From Pontibacter liquoris (lineage in GTDB: Bacteria; Bacteroidota; Bacteroidia; Cytophagales; Hymenobacteraceae): 64,000 bases of DNA. The notes beneath the pieces are model-generated. The model made no database searches. It saw nothing but the letters and a program-made list of their open reading frames with translations, and was not told the origin of the DNA. The stretch is taken from the NCBI RefSeq assembly GCF_022758235.1, contig NZ_JALEBG010000003.1, positions 743,366 to 807,365 on the forward strand, written 5' to 3'. Both the position numbers and the translations under genes were made by a program. Below, one piece after another: positions 47,761-56,515 of the stretch (positions are counted from its first letter, which is position 1; every line of letters begins with the position of its first letter).

Positions 47761-48132
47761 TTACTGCTGCGGGCTGGGGGCTACCTTTTCGTGATAGGCT
47801 TTCAGGTCGTCGAGCGAGAGGCCCAGCAACTGCATATTTTTGAAGAACACCGGCAACTCCTCTTCCAGAAACTGCTCTTTTTTAATGGCAATGGTGCGCT
47901 CAAAACCGTCATCTGCCAGAAAGTAGCCGATGCCCCGTTTGTTGTAAATAATGCCTTTGTCCTGCAGGTAATTGAAGGTGCGCATCGTGGTATTGGGGTT
48001 CACCTCAAACTCCACGGCCATGTCGCGGATAGAGGGAATTTTGTCGCCGCTGTCCCATTTCTTTTGCAGGATGTTCTCGAAAAAACGGTTGGCGATCTGT
48101 AGGTAAATGGCTTGATTCTCTTTATACTCCAT
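47761..48132 (-). CDS. YtrA-type GntR family transcriptional regulator
   Basis: 123 residues, the length of the YtrA subgroup. Winged-helix DNA-binding domain: YLQIANRFFENILQ, GDKIPSIRDMAVEFEVNPNT (recognition helix) and IIYNKRGIGYFL wing, followed by a short C-terminal helical tail without a ligand domain. YtrA regulators usually repress the ABC operon that carries them. Its ATG lies one base past the permease stop (TAAGATG), so it is translationally coupled. The palindrome at 49936-49957 is its likely operator. Confidence 0.88.
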   Translation of the reverse strand: MEYKENQAIYLQIANRFFENILQKKWDSGDKIPSIRDMAVEFEVNPNTTMRTFNYLQDKGIIYNKRGIGYFLADDGFERTIAIKKEQFLEEELPVFFKNMQLLGLSLDDLKAYHEKVAPSPQQ

Positions 48133-48133
48133 C

Positions 48134-48883
48134 TTACACCTGCCTTTCTTTTAGTTTGAAATAAGAAACCAGCAACATAAAAGGCGCCAGCAGCCACCAG
48201 AACAGCAGCGGGATAATATTTTTAAAGATGTACTCTGCCGTATCTTTAAACTCATCGCTCGGGCCTCCCCGGTAGTTGCTTTGCCCAAACAGCAGGTAGC
48301 CGAGCCCGCCGGTGTAGGCAGCAATGGCGAATGCCACCACGATCAGGGCCAGCAGTGTTTTCAGGAAGTTGTTGCCCCGGAAGGCAGTAGCGCCCAGCAA
48401 AAATACAGCTTGCGTCACCAGGTATACTTTGATGCAGTTAAAGAAATGCTCGTCGAAAAGGTAGGGCAGCGCATGCAATTGCCCGGAAAACAGGGAGGCG
48501 AACAGGGAAAGCAGCAGCATAACCAGGCCGAAAAACAGTACATACACCGGCGACGTGATGAGCCAGGCGCTCAGCAGCTTTTCTGTAGCCGACACGGGCA
48601 GCGTCAGGAACATGTAGCTTTTCTGCGGCGCGTGCATTTCGTCAAACACCTTGCTGGTGAACACGTAGCCAGCCAGCATAAACACCACCAGGTAAAAGTT
48701 GCGCAGTCCCATCAGGCCGGGCAGCCCCATTACGATAGCGGGCCGGGCATAGAGCACAATGGCCGAGATAAGGAACAGCAGGCCCAGGATGGTTGCCAGC
48801 GCCATCCACATGGTGCTAAAATTTAAGTATAGCTGCCTTCTTAAAAAGAAGCCCAGCCGTTTCAGGTTCAGGTCAGTAGTCAT
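48134..48883 (-). CDS. ABC-2 type transporter permease
   Basis: 249 residues with about six membrane helices (e.g. MALATILGLLFLISAIVLY, FFGLVMLLLSLFASLF, KTLLALIVVAFAIAAYTGG). It partners the ATPase at 49069 in the same operon. Substrate unknown; YtrA-linked ABC systems respond to cell-wall-active stress in Gram-positive bacteria, a parallel only. Confidence 0.8.
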   Translation of the reverse strand: MTTDLNLKRLGFFLRRQLYLNFSTMWMALATILGLLFLISAIVLYARPAIVMGLPGLMGLRNFYLVVFMLAGYVFTSKVFDEMHAPQKSYMFLTLPVSATEKLLSAWLITSPVYVLFFGLVMLLLSLFASLFSGQLHALPYLFDEHFFNCIKVYLVTQAVFLLGATAFRGNNFLKTLLALIVVAFAIAAYTGGLGYLLFGQSNYRGGPSDEFKDTAEYIFKNIIPLLFWWLLAPFMLLVSYFKLKERQV

Positions 48884-48887
48884 CGTT

Positions 48888-49079
48888 CTATTTTGTAGGA
48901 ATGGTTAGAAGTATGGAATCGTTGACGATGCCTTTCAGCACCAGTTCCAACGTTTGGGTATAATCTACGGGCCGGGTCTCTACCAGCAAGGCACAGCCAA
49001 TGGCCATAACGGCAATAAGCGGCGAACCGACAGGCAGCCATAGTTGCTTTAGCCTGAAGCGAAGTGGTTTAGTATTCAT
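48888..49079 (-). CDS. Small single-helix membrane protein of the ABC operon
   Basis: 63 residues from the ATG at 49079, whose first codons overlap the ATPase stop by 11 bases, so translation is coupled. A basic N-terminus is followed by one helix (PLIAVMAIGCALLV) and a short outer tail. It sits 4 bases before the permease gene. It may be an accessory subunit of the transporter; no family recognised. The longer frame starts at TTG (49094) and is less likely. Confidence 0.55.
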   Translation of the reverse strand: MNTKPLRFRLKQLWLPVGSPLIAVMAIGCALLVETRPVDYTQTLELVLKGIVNDSILLTIPTK

Positions 49080-49920
49080 ACTTGTAGTTGGCAAAGTGGT
49101 CGTTTATACTTGCTGCGTTTTTCACGATGCCGTTAAACAGCAGCTCTAGGTCGATGCGGCTGTCCTGACCGGCCAGGTTTTTCACAATGCCTGCTTTGCG
49201 GCCCTGCATCTCTTCAGCATACAGCACCTCGTCGGTCGGTATGCCTGCCAGGTTGTGTTCAAAGGCCAGCTTTTCGGAGATCTCGGCAATGTTGTGGTTA
49301 AAGATGATCTGGCCGCTCTCCAGCACCACCACGTTATCGATCAGGTTCTCCAAATCGCGCACCTGGTGGGTAGAGATGATGATGATCTTGTCTTCGTCGA
49401 GCGCTGCGGCCATAATTTTGCGGAACTGGCTTTTGGAAGGAATGTCCAGGCCGTTGGTGGGCTCGTCCATGAGCAGCACGCGGGCATTAGTAGCCAGGCC
49501 AAAGGCGATCAGGAACTTCTTCTTCTGCCCGTACGACAGTGTCGATAGCCTGGCCGCCTCGTCCAGCTCAAACTCTGCCAGGTAGGCCTGCAGTTGGTTG
49601 TGGCTGAATTTGGGGTAGAAAACCGCGCTGATCTTTACAAAGCTGGCCATGCTAAGGGGTGGCAGGTTAAACTCCTCCGGAATCAGGTACACGTCCTGCA
49701 GCATCTCGGGCTTGCGCGCCGATGCCTCATACCCAAACACATTACAGTGGCCGCTGTCGGGGTAAAGCAAGCCGCTGATGTGTTTGAGCAACGATGACTT
49801 GCCGGCACCGTTTTTTCCCAGCAGGCCATAGATAAAACCCGGCTGCAGGGTTAGATTCAGGTTATCGAAGAGCGGCTTCTTCTTTTTATACCTGAAGTGA
49901 ATGTCTGATAGTTTTATCAT
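49069..49920 (-). CDS. ABC transporter ATPase of the GntR-linked operon
   Basis: 283 residues. Walker A GKNGAGKSS (35-43), signature LSYGQKKKFL, Walker B VLLMDEPTNGLD and the His of STHQ are all intact. It is of the ABC-2 type group, as in drug or peptide exporters. First gene of the operon ATPase-small protein-permease-GntR-small protein. Confidence 0.9.
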   Translation of the reverse strand: MIKLSDIHFRYKKKKPLFDNLNLTLQPGFIYGLLGKNGAGKSSLLKHISGLLYPDSGHCNVFGYEASARKPEMLQDVYLIPEEFNLPPLSMASFVKISAVFYPKFSHNQLQAYLAEFELDEAARLSTLSYGQKKKFLIAFGLATNARVLLMDEPTNGLDIPSKSQFRKIMAAALDEDKIIIISTHQVRDLENLIDNVVVLESGQIIFNHNIAEISEKLAFEHNLAGIPTDEVLYAEEMQGRKAGIVKNLAGQDSRIDLELLFNGIVKNAASINDHFANYKYEY

Positions 49921-49935
49921 AGTTTTATTCGTGTG

Positions 49936-49957
49936 GTGTATTAGTTATCTAGTACAC
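49936..49957 (-). promoter_or_regulatory. Palindromic operator, probable GntR (YtrA) site
   Basis: A 22-base near-perfect palindrome, GTGTA-N12-TACAC, with inner TAG/CTA also symmetric; 18 of 22 bases match their own reverse complement. It lies between the -7 element and the ATPase ATG, over the predicted start site, where a bound repressor would block transcription. Confidence 0.75.
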
Positions 49958-49959
49958 TA

Positions 49960-49989
49960 CAAATGTATATAATGATTCAGAAATACCAA
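49960..49989 (-). promoter_or_regulatory. Promoter of the GntR-linked ABC operon
   Basis: On the minus strand, TTG (49987-49989) is followed after exactly 19 bases by TACATTTG (49960-49967), a full match to the Bacteroidota consensus TTG-N19-TAnnTTTG. Predicted start is near 49953, inside the operator. Confidence 0.8.
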
Positions 49990-50167
49990 CTATTTTAGTA
50001 TAAATATTTTTTAGAGGTCATACAGAGGCTGTTGCAAGTATAAAAGGCAGTTCATCAGCTGTGGCTACTCAAAGAGTCACAGCAACTTACAGGCCTGCGC
50101 GCAGCTTTGAACCAGGCATCAGAAACGCGCACCTGCCAGGCCATACTTTGGGAGGTATAAAAACAAA

Positions 50168-50196
50168 CAGCGCCACCCTGTTGGAGGGTGGCGCTG
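50168..50196 (-). terminator. Terminator after lpdA
   Basis: 12-bp perfect stem (50168-50179 with 50185-50196), 5-base loop; on the minus strand TTTGTTTTTA follows. It ends the sucAB-lpdA transcript. Confidence 0.85.
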
Positions 50197-50220
50197 CATG
50201 TATAGCTCGTGAATAGCCGC

Positions 50221-51624
50221 TTATATATGGATGGCGCGATTCTCGGTGGCTGCCAGACACGCTTCTTTCATGGCTTCGGCGTAGGTCGGGTGCGCGTGGC
50301 TCATGCGGGCTACGTCTTCGGCAGAAGCCCGGAACTCCATGGCCGTTACTGCCTCTGCGATCAGGTCGGCAATGCGCGGGCCGATCATGTGCACGCCCAG
50401 AATCTCATCGGTCGCCTGGTCGGCCAGCACTTTCACAAAGCCATCCGTATCGCCGGATGCCTTGGCACGGCCCGAAGCTTTGAACGGAAACGAACCGGTT
50501 TTGTAAGCGCGGCCCTGCTCCTTCAGCTGCTCTTCGGTAAAGCCTACGCCAGCCACTTCCGGCCAGGTATACACCACCCCTGGGATCAGGTTATAATTGA
50601 TATGCGGCTTCTGCCCCACCATATACTCGGCTACCAGCACGCCTTCTTCTTCGGCTTTGTGCGCCAGCATCGCTCCACGGATCACGTCGCCGATGGCGAA
50701 AATGCCGGGTACGTTGGTTTCCAGGTGATCGTTCACGGCAATCATGCCGCGCTCGCCCATCTGCACGCCGGCGTTCTCCAGGCCCAGGCCTTCGGTGTAG
50801 GGCTTGCGGCCCACCGATACTAGCACATAGTCGCCTTCGAACGTCACAGCCTCACCTTTCGGATTCTCGGCTGTTACTTTTACTGTTTCGCCTTCGTTGG
50901 TAGCGCCAGTCACTTTGTGGCTCATAAAGAACTCAAAGCCCAGTGTTTTCTTGAGGATGCGCATCAGCTCTTTGCCCAGGGCGCGGTCCATGGTCGGGAT
51001 GATGGAATCCATGTACTCTATCACCTGTACTTTTGCTCCCAGGCGTGCATACACCGAACCCAGCTCCAGGCCGATCACACCACCCCCGATAATGATCAGG
51101 TTTTTCGGAACCTCGGTGAGTGTCAGCGCCTCTGTAGACGTAATGATGCGCTTTTTATCAACAGGCAGGAACGGCAAGGAGGTTGGCTTGGAACCCGTTG
51201 CGATGATAGTTCTGTCTGTTTCGATCTGCTGCTCTTTGCCTTCGGCGTCGGTGATTTTGATCGTGTTCTTGTTCACAAAAGATCCCAGGCCGAAGTAGGT
51301 ATCGATCTTGTTCTTCTTCATCAGGAACGCAATGCCATCGTTGTTCGACTTTACCACGCCTGCTTTGCGCGTGATCATCTGCTCCATGTTCACCTGCAGG
51401 TTTTCCAGCTCGATGCCGTGCTCCTTAAAGGAATGCGCGGCATTGTGAAAATGCTCCGACGAATCGAGCAGCGCTTTGGACGGGATACAGCCCACGTTAA
51501 GGCAGGTGCCGCCCAGCACGTTATACTTCTCTATGATTGCAGTTTTCAGGCCCAGCTGCGCGCAACGGATCGCTGCCACGTAGCCCCCAGGACCAGAACC
51601 GATTACGGTTACATCGTATTTCAT
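50221..51624 (-). CDS. lpdA: Dihydrolipoyl dehydrogenase
   Basis: E3 of the 2-oxoacid dehydrogenases, 467 residues from the ATG at 51624; the frame begins three codons earlier at TTG. FAD site VIGSGPGGYVAAIRC at the N-terminus, redox disulfide GGTCLNVGCIPSKALL, NAD site IIGGGVIGLELGSVYARLG, and the C-terminal His-Glu pair in MSHAHPTYAEAMKEA. It reoxidises dihydrolipoyl groups of the E2 protein. It is the last gene of the operon after an inserted four-helix-bundle gene. Confidence 0.95.
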   Translation of the reverse strand: MKYDVTVIGSGPGGYVAAIRCAQLGLKTAIIEKYNVLGGTCLNVGCIPSKALLDSSEHFHNAAHSFKEHGIELENLQVNMEQMITRKAGVVKSNNDGIAFLMKKNKIDTYFGLGSFVNKNTIKITDAEGKEQQIETDRTIIATGSKPTSLPFLPVDKKRIITSTEALTLTEVPKNLIIIGGGVIGLELGSVYARLGAKVQVIEYMDSIIPTMDRALGKELMRILKKTLGFEFFMSHKVTGATNEGETVKVTAENPKGEAVTFEGDYVLVSVGRKPYTEGLGLENAGVQMGERGMIAVNDHLETNVPGIFAIGDVIRGAMLAHKAEEEGVLVAEYMVGQKPHINYNLIPGVVYTWPEVAGVGFTEEQLKEQGRAYKTGSFPFKASGRAKASGDTDGFVKVLADQATDEILGVHMIGPRIADLIAEAVTAMEFRASAEDVARMSHAHPTYAEAMKEACLAATENRAIHI

Positions 51625-51633
51625 TTCTTTCAA

Positions 51634-51658
51634 ATTAGAAATTAAAAATTAGAAATTA
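51634..51658. repeat. TTAGAAA-type repeats left of the four-helix-bundle gene
   Basis: Imperfect units TTAGAAATTAAAAATTAGAA. The right flank of the gene (52022-52052) carries the same unit on the other strand. Confidence 0.65.
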
Positions 51659-52021
51659 TGAGTTTGACTTCATTGTGATAAGGATTTTGCTGATGATCTT
51701 TCTTAACTGCATGCAATCCTCATGTGTGGAATCAAACGCATTTTCGGGAATGTACTGGCTGTCCTTAAGCAGGCGCAGCCAGTATGAGGTTTCCCTAGCC
51801 TCTTTTGCGGCTATGTTTAATTTATGAATGAAATCAGCTTTAGAACTTGCAGCAATGGCTTCCTCTACATTTGCCCCAATGGAAGTACCACTTCGTAGCA
51901 GTTGCTTTGCAAGTACAAACTCTTTATGTTCTCCTGTTAAGAATTTATAAAGCTTGATTACACGAAGGGCAAAAGCATAGCTCTTGTCGCAAATGACATT
52001 CTCCTTCTTCTCCTCCCGCAC
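51656..52021 (-). CDS. Four-helix-bundle protein (23S rRNA intervening-sequence-type family)
   Basis: 121 residues from a GTG start; no ATG precedes the core. The helices show SYAFALRVIKLYKFL, FVLAKQLLRSGTSIGANVEEA (a hallmark with RSGTSIGANVEEA) and ADFIHKLNIAAKEARETSYW. The family forms pentamers of four-helix bundles and was first seen inside intervening sequences of 23S rRNA genes; most copies elsewhere have no known function. The gene is inserted between sucB and lpdA, flanked by A/T-rich repeats, in the same direction as the operon. Probably a moved cassette. Confidence 0.85.
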   Translation of the reverse strand: MREEKKENVICDKSYAFALRVIKLYKFLTGEHKEFVLAKQLLRSGTSIGANVEEAIAASSKADFIHKLNIAAKEARETSYWLRLLKDSQYIPENAFDSTHEDCMQLRKIISKILITMKSNS

Positions 52022-52052
52022 AATTTCTAATTTCTAATTTCTAATTCATAAT
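52022..52052. repeat. TTTCTAA-type repeats right of the four-helix-bundle gene
   Basis: Four units of TTTCTAA, the reverse complement of TTAGAAA at 51634-51658, giving inverted flanks around the cassette. Confidence 0.7.
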
Positions 52053-52057
52053 TTAGC

Positions 52058-53641
52058 TTAGACGCCTAATAACAAGCGCATCGGATCTTCGATGAGCTCC
52101 TTCACACGCACCAGGAAGCTTACCGACTCACGGCCGTCGATGATGCGGTGGTCATAAGACAGGGCCAGGTACATCATCGGGCGGATCTCTACTTGTCCGT
52201 TGATGGCAACCGGGCGCTGCACGATGTTGTGCATACCAAGTATAGCCGACTGCGGCGCGTTGATGATCGGCGTAGACATCATGGAACCGAACACACCACC
52301 ATTGGTGATAGTGAAGGTACCGCCCGTCATCTCCTCGATCGACAACTTGCCATCGCGGGCTTTTTTGGCAAGGCGCACTACTTCTTTTTCGATGCCATCC
52401 AGCGTCAGTTGCTCGGCGTTACGGATAACCGGTACCACCAGGCCTTTAGGTGACGACACGGCAATGGAAATATCGCAGAAATCATTAAAAATCATGTCAT
52501 TGCCATCGATCTGCGCATTGACGGCCGGCCACTCCTGCAGGGCTACAGTACACGCCTTGGTGAAGAACGACATAAAGCCTAAGCCTACCTCGTGCTTCTC
52601 CTTGAACTTGTCTTTATACTTGGCGCGGATGTCCATGATCGGCTTCATGTCTACCTCGTTGAAGGTGGTGAGCATGGCCGTTTCGTTTTTCACCTGCACC
52701 AGGCGGCGGGAAACGGTTTTGCGCAGCGAGCTCATTTTCTCGCGGCGCTGGTTGCGCTCGCCGGCTACAGCTGGGGCAGCAGCCTCTTGTTTAGTAGGAG
52801 CTGCGGCAGCTGGCTGTGCAACCGGTCTGGCCTGCGCGCCCTGGGCATCTTCTTTGGTGATGCGGCCATCACGGCCTGTGCCCTGTACCTGAGCGGGGTT
52901 AATGCCTTTCTCGGAAAGGATCTTACCGGCCGCCGGCGATGGCGTACCGGAAGCATAAGTCTGGGCACCAGACGTAGCGGCGGCTGGCTGCGCAGCGGCT
53001 ACCTGCTGGGTAGCCGCCTCCTGCTTGGCAGCAGCCTGTGCGTTTGCCTGCACTGCGCCTGCACCTGGCAGTATGCGGCAAATGGTGGCACCGATCTCAA
53101 TTGTATCGCCTTGTTTGGCTACGATCTGCAGGGTACCAGCCGCTTCTGCCGGCAGCTCGAAGGTAGCTTTATCAGACTCCAGCTCCGCGATCACTTCATC
53201 CATGGCTACATGGTCACCATCTTGTTTGAGCCAGTTGGCAATGGTAACTTCTGTAATCGATTCGCCTACAGTCGGCACTTTCATTTCCACGGCCTCGCCG
53301 GCACCGCTTGGCGTGGCAGATGCTTGGGCAGGCTCGGCCGCTGCCGGAGCAGCAGGAGCTGATGCCTGGGCAGCAGCTGCGGGAGCGGCTGGGCTGGTGG
53401 CAGCGCCATTGTCTTCGATGCGGCAGATAATAGCCCCCACATCCACTGTGTCGCCTTCCTGGGCTACAATGCGTAAAATTCCTGCAGCTTCGGCGGGCAG
53501 TTCGAACGTGGCTTTATCAGATTCCAGTTCCGCAATCACCTCATCCATCTCCACGCGGTCGCCGTCTTTCTTTAGCCACTGGGCTATGGTTACCTCGGTG
53601 ATCGACTCACCCACAGCAGGCACTTTTACTTCTAAGCTCAT
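52058..53641 (-). CDS. sucB: 2-oxoglutarate dehydrogenase E2, dihydrolipoyl succinyltransferase, two lipoyl domains
   Basis: 527 residues. Two near-identical lipoyl domains (about 1-77 and 118-195) carry lipoyl Lys at 43 and 158, both in ESDKATFELP, joined by Ala/Pro-rich linkers. A peripheral subunit-binding domain (about 230-265, ASPAAGKILSEKGINPAQ) and the acyltransferase core, with the catalytic SYDHRIIDGRE near residue 500, follow. It accepts succinyl groups from E1 and passes them to CoA. The second lipoyl domain makes it longer than the usual 400-430 residues. Two lipoyl domains are known in several bacteria. Confidence 0.94.
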   Translation of the reverse strand: MSLEVKVPAVGESITEVTIAQWLKKDGDRVEMDEVIAELESDKATFELPAEAAGILRIVAQEGDTVDVGAIICRIEDNGAATSPAAPAAAAQASAPAAPAAAEPAQASATPSGAGEAVEMKVPTVGESITEVTIANWLKQDGDHVAMDEVIAELESDKATFELPAEAAGTLQIVAKQGDTIEIGATICRILPGAGAVQANAQAAAKQEAATQQVAAAQPAAATSGAQTYASGTPSPAAGKILSEKGINPAQVQGTGRDGRITKEDAQGAQARPVAQPAAAAPTKQEAAAPAVAGERNQRREKMSSLRKTVSRRLVQVKNETAMLTTFNEVDMKPIMDIRAKYKDKFKEKHEVGLGFMSFFTKACTVALQEWPAVNAQIDGNDMIFNDFCDISIAVSSPKGLVVPVIRNAEQLTLDGIEKEVVRLAKKARDGKLSIEEMTGGTFTITNGGVFGSMMSTPIINAPQSAILGMHNIVQRPVAINGQVEIRPMMYLALSYDHRIIDGRESVSFLVRVKELIEDPMRLLLGV

Positions 53642-53646
53642 ATTTT

Positions 53647-53690
53647 ATTCAATTAGGAATTACGAATTATGAATTACGAATTATAAAGAA
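53647..53690. repeat. AATTACGAATTATG-type repeats between sucA and sucB
   Basis: Imperfect units of AATTACG/AATTATG between the genes of one operon; same unit as after recX (19474). Confidence 0.65.
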
Positions 53691-53758
53691 GGGAGACCAT
53701 GAAAGACTTGCCTTTGGATGGCTTCCCTCCTATATAATGTCTAATTTTTAACTTCTGA

Positions 53759-56515
53759 TTAAACAGCAAATGCTCTGTCCACAATATCCTGCTGCTCTTT
53801 TACATGCACTTTCATGTAACCGGTAGCAGGCGAGGCACTGGCTTTACGGGCTACTACGTCTTCTATGCTCTTACGCATCAGGCGCAGGATGTACGTCCAG
53901 GCGCCCATGTTGGCAGGCTCTTCCTGTACCCAGTAAACTTTGGCGTTAGGATATTTGCGCAGTTCTGCCTCCAGCTGCACCTGCGGGAAAGGTGCCAGCT
54001 GCTCGAGGCGTATGATGGCCACGTCCTTGCGCTTGTTTTTCTGCTGCTCTTCCAGCAGATCGAAGTATACTTTGCCGGTGCACAGCAACACTTTCGTTAC
54101 TGATTTGGCAACTGCATAATCATCTCCGATCACTTCTTTAAAGCTTCCGGACGTAAAGTCTTCTACCGGAGAAACCACCAGCGGATGACGCAGCAACGAC
54201 TTTGGCGACATGTTAACTGCCGGCTTGCGGAACGGCAGCGCGAGCTGGCGACGCATAAAGTGGAAGAAGTTTGCCGGTGTGGTAATGTAGGTCACAAAGA
54301 TGTTGTTCTCGGCAGCCAGCTGCAGGAAGCGCTCCGGACGGGCATTCGAGTGCTCAGGCCCTTGGCCTTCGTAGCCATGTGGCAGCAGCATCACCAGGCC
54401 GTTCATACGCTGCCACTTCGATTCGGTAGCTGTGATGAACTGGTCGATCATGACCTGAGCGCCGTTGGCAAAGTCGCCGAACTGGGCTTCCCAGATAACC
54501 AGCGCATTGGGGTTTGCCATGGCATACCCAAACTCAAAGCCCAGCACACCATACTCCGACAAAAGCGAGTTGTAGATCTCAAACGAGCCCTGCTTCTCGG
54601 CCATGTGGTTCAGGTTGTTATAAGGAGCGCTGGTCACGGCATCGTGCAACACGGCATGGCGGTGCGAGAAAGTACCCCGCTGCACATCCTGGCCCGAGAA
54701 GCGAACGATATGGCCGTCTAACAGCACCGAACCGTAAGCCAGCAACTCGCCGGCTGCCCAGTTGAGCTGCTTTGTTTCAAAGAACATGTCTTTGCGCTCT
54801 TTCAGCAGTTTCTCGATCTGCTTCAGCGGTTTGAAGCCCTGCGGCAACGTGGTCAGCGCCTGGCCCACCTGCTCTATCACCTGTAGCGGCACGCCGGTTT
54901 CAGGCGACTGGTTGAAATCTTCCGGCGTGGAACGGCGCAGCGACTGCCACTCTATTTCCATCGACTGGTAGTTATAAGGCAGCGGCTTCTGCTTTACCAT
55001 GTCAAGGCGGTCCTGCAGCAGTTGCCGGAACTCCTTGTCCATGTTGTTGGCCAGCTCGGCATCTACCTCGCCGCGGCTGATGAGCTCCTTGTTGTATACT
55101 TCGCGCGGGTTAGCGTGCTTGGAGATCAGGTTATAAAGTTGCGGCTGGGTAAACTTCGGCTCATCCGACTCGTTGTGGCCATGGCGGCGGTAGCACACCA
55201 TGTCAATGAAGAAATCGTTGTTGTAGCGCTGACGGTATTCCATGGCCATGCGCATAGCAAACACCACGGCCTCCGGATCGTCGCCGTTTACGTGCAGCAC
55301 CGGCGCATCAATAACTTTGGCCACATCCGTACAATAGATAGAAGAACGGGCATCTTCAAAATCGGTGGTAAAGCCTACCTGGTTGTTGATCACAAAGTGG
55401 ATCGTACCGCCCGTGTTGTACCCCTCCAGATTCGACATCTGCGTTACCTCATACACAATACCCTGCCCTGCCAGGGCAGCATCGCCATGTATAAGGATGG
55501 GTAATATTTTATCGGCATCTTTGTTATAAAGCGTATCGATTTTAGCACGCACAAACCCTTCTACTACCGGGTTTACCGCCTCGAGGTGCGAGGGGTTGGG
55601 CGCCAGTTTCAGATTAACTTTGTGGCCCGATGGCGTCACTACTTCCGAAGAGTAGCCCATGTGGTATTTCACGTCGCCATCGCCCATGGTTAGGTCCGGA
55701 ACGGCGGTGCCTTCAAATTCAGAGAAGATCTGCTCATAGGTTTTGCCCATGATGTTGGCCAGCACGTTGAGGCGGCCACGGTGTGCCATCCCGATCACCA
55801 CTTCCTCTACGCCCAGTTCAGCGCCGCGGTCGATGATGGCATCCAGCGCGGGAATGGTTGTTTCGCCCCCTTCGAGTGAAAAGCGTTTCTGGCCCAGAAA
55901 CTTGGTGTGCAGGAAATTCTCGAACACCACGGCTTCGTTCAGCTTGTAGAGAATGCGCTTCTTAAAGTCGATGGAGGGGTTAAAGTTCAGCGACTCGGTT
56001 TCCACTTTCTGCTTGAACCACTCCAATACCTCCGGGTCGCGGATGTACATGTACTCAAACCCAATCGGACCTTCGTAGATCTTTTGCAGCGAAGCAACAA
56101 TATCACGCAGCGTAGCCGCCCCGATACCGATCACATCGCCTACCTGGAACACGGTGTCCAGGTCTGCTTCTGATAAGCCGAAATCGGCCAGGTCTAATCT
56201 TGCACGGCGATCTTTGCGCATACGCACCGGGTTGGTTTTGGAGCGCAGGTGGCCACGGGTGCGGTAAGCGTGGATCAGGTTACGCACCGCTACTTCTTTC
56301 GCTGACTCGCCTGTGGCTTCCGCGCCTTTGGCCGGAGCAGGAGCTGCCGCTGGTGCTGCTTCGTGGCCGTTGCCGTTATAGGCGGCCGAGAAATCAAATC
56401 CCTCAAAAAACTTGCGCCACCCGAAATCAACTGATTCCGGATCCTGCTGATAAGCTTTGTACAGCTTATCAATGTAGTCGCCGTGCGCGTTGGCGATATA
56501 GCTATATTTATCCAT
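53759..56515 (-). CDS. sucA: 2-oxoglutarate dehydrogenase E1 component
   Basis: 918 residues from the ATG at 56515; the longer frame starts at TTG. Decarboxylates 2-oxoglutarate with thiamine diphosphate and transfers succinyl to E2. Visible: N-terminal E2-binding segment (ANAHGDYIDKLYKAYQQDP), HRGRLNVLANIMGK, the active-site HGDAALAGQGIVYE, the diphosphate-binding INNQVGFTTD, and VCYRRHGHNESDEP. C-terminal half carries the transketolase-like pyrimidine domain (GQDVQRGTFSHRHAVLHD) and the last domain with EEPANMGAW. First gene of the operon. Confidence 0.95.
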   Translation of the reverse strand: MDKYSYIANAHGDYIDKLYKAYQQDPESVDFGWRKFFEGFDFSAAYNGNGHEAAPAAAPAPAKGAEATGESAKEVAVRNLIHAYRTRGHLRSKTNPVRMRKDRRARLDLADFGLSEADLDTVFQVGDVIGIGAATLRDIVASLQKIYEGPIGFEYMYIRDPEVLEWFKQKVETESLNFNPSIDFKKRILYKLNEAVVFENFLHTKFLGQKRFSLEGGETTIPALDAIIDRGAELGVEEVVIGMAHRGRLNVLANIMGKTYEQIFSEFEGTAVPDLTMGDGDVKYHMGYSSEVVTPSGHKVNLKLAPNPSHLEAVNPVVEGFVRAKIDTLYNKDADKILPILIHGDAALAGQGIVYEVTQMSNLEGYNTGGTIHFVINNQVGFTTDFEDARSSIYCTDVAKVIDAPVLHVNGDDPEAVVFAMRMAMEYRQRYNNDFFIDMVCYRRHGHNESDEPKFTQPQLYNLISKHANPREVYNKELISRGEVDAELANNMDKEFRQLLQDRLDMVKQKPLPYNYQSMEIEWQSLRRSTPEDFNQSPETGVPLQVIEQVGQALTTLPQGFKPLKQIEKLLKERKDMFFETKQLNWAAGELLAYGSVLLDGHIVRFSGQDVQRGTFSHRHAVLHDAVTSAPYNNLNHMAEKQGSFEIYNSLLSEYGVLGFEFGYAMANPNALVIWEAQFGDFANGAQVMIDQFITATESKWQRMNGLVMLLPHGYEGQGPEHSNARPERFLQLAAENNIFVTYITTPANFFHFMRRQLALPFRKPAVNMSPKSLLRHPLVVSPVEDFTSGSFKEVIGDDYAVAKSVTKVLLCTGKVYFDLLEEQQKNKRKDVAIIRLEQLAPFPQVQLEAELRKYPNAKVYWVQEEPANMGAWTYILRLMRKSIEDVVARKASASPATGYMKVHVKEQQDIVDRAFAV

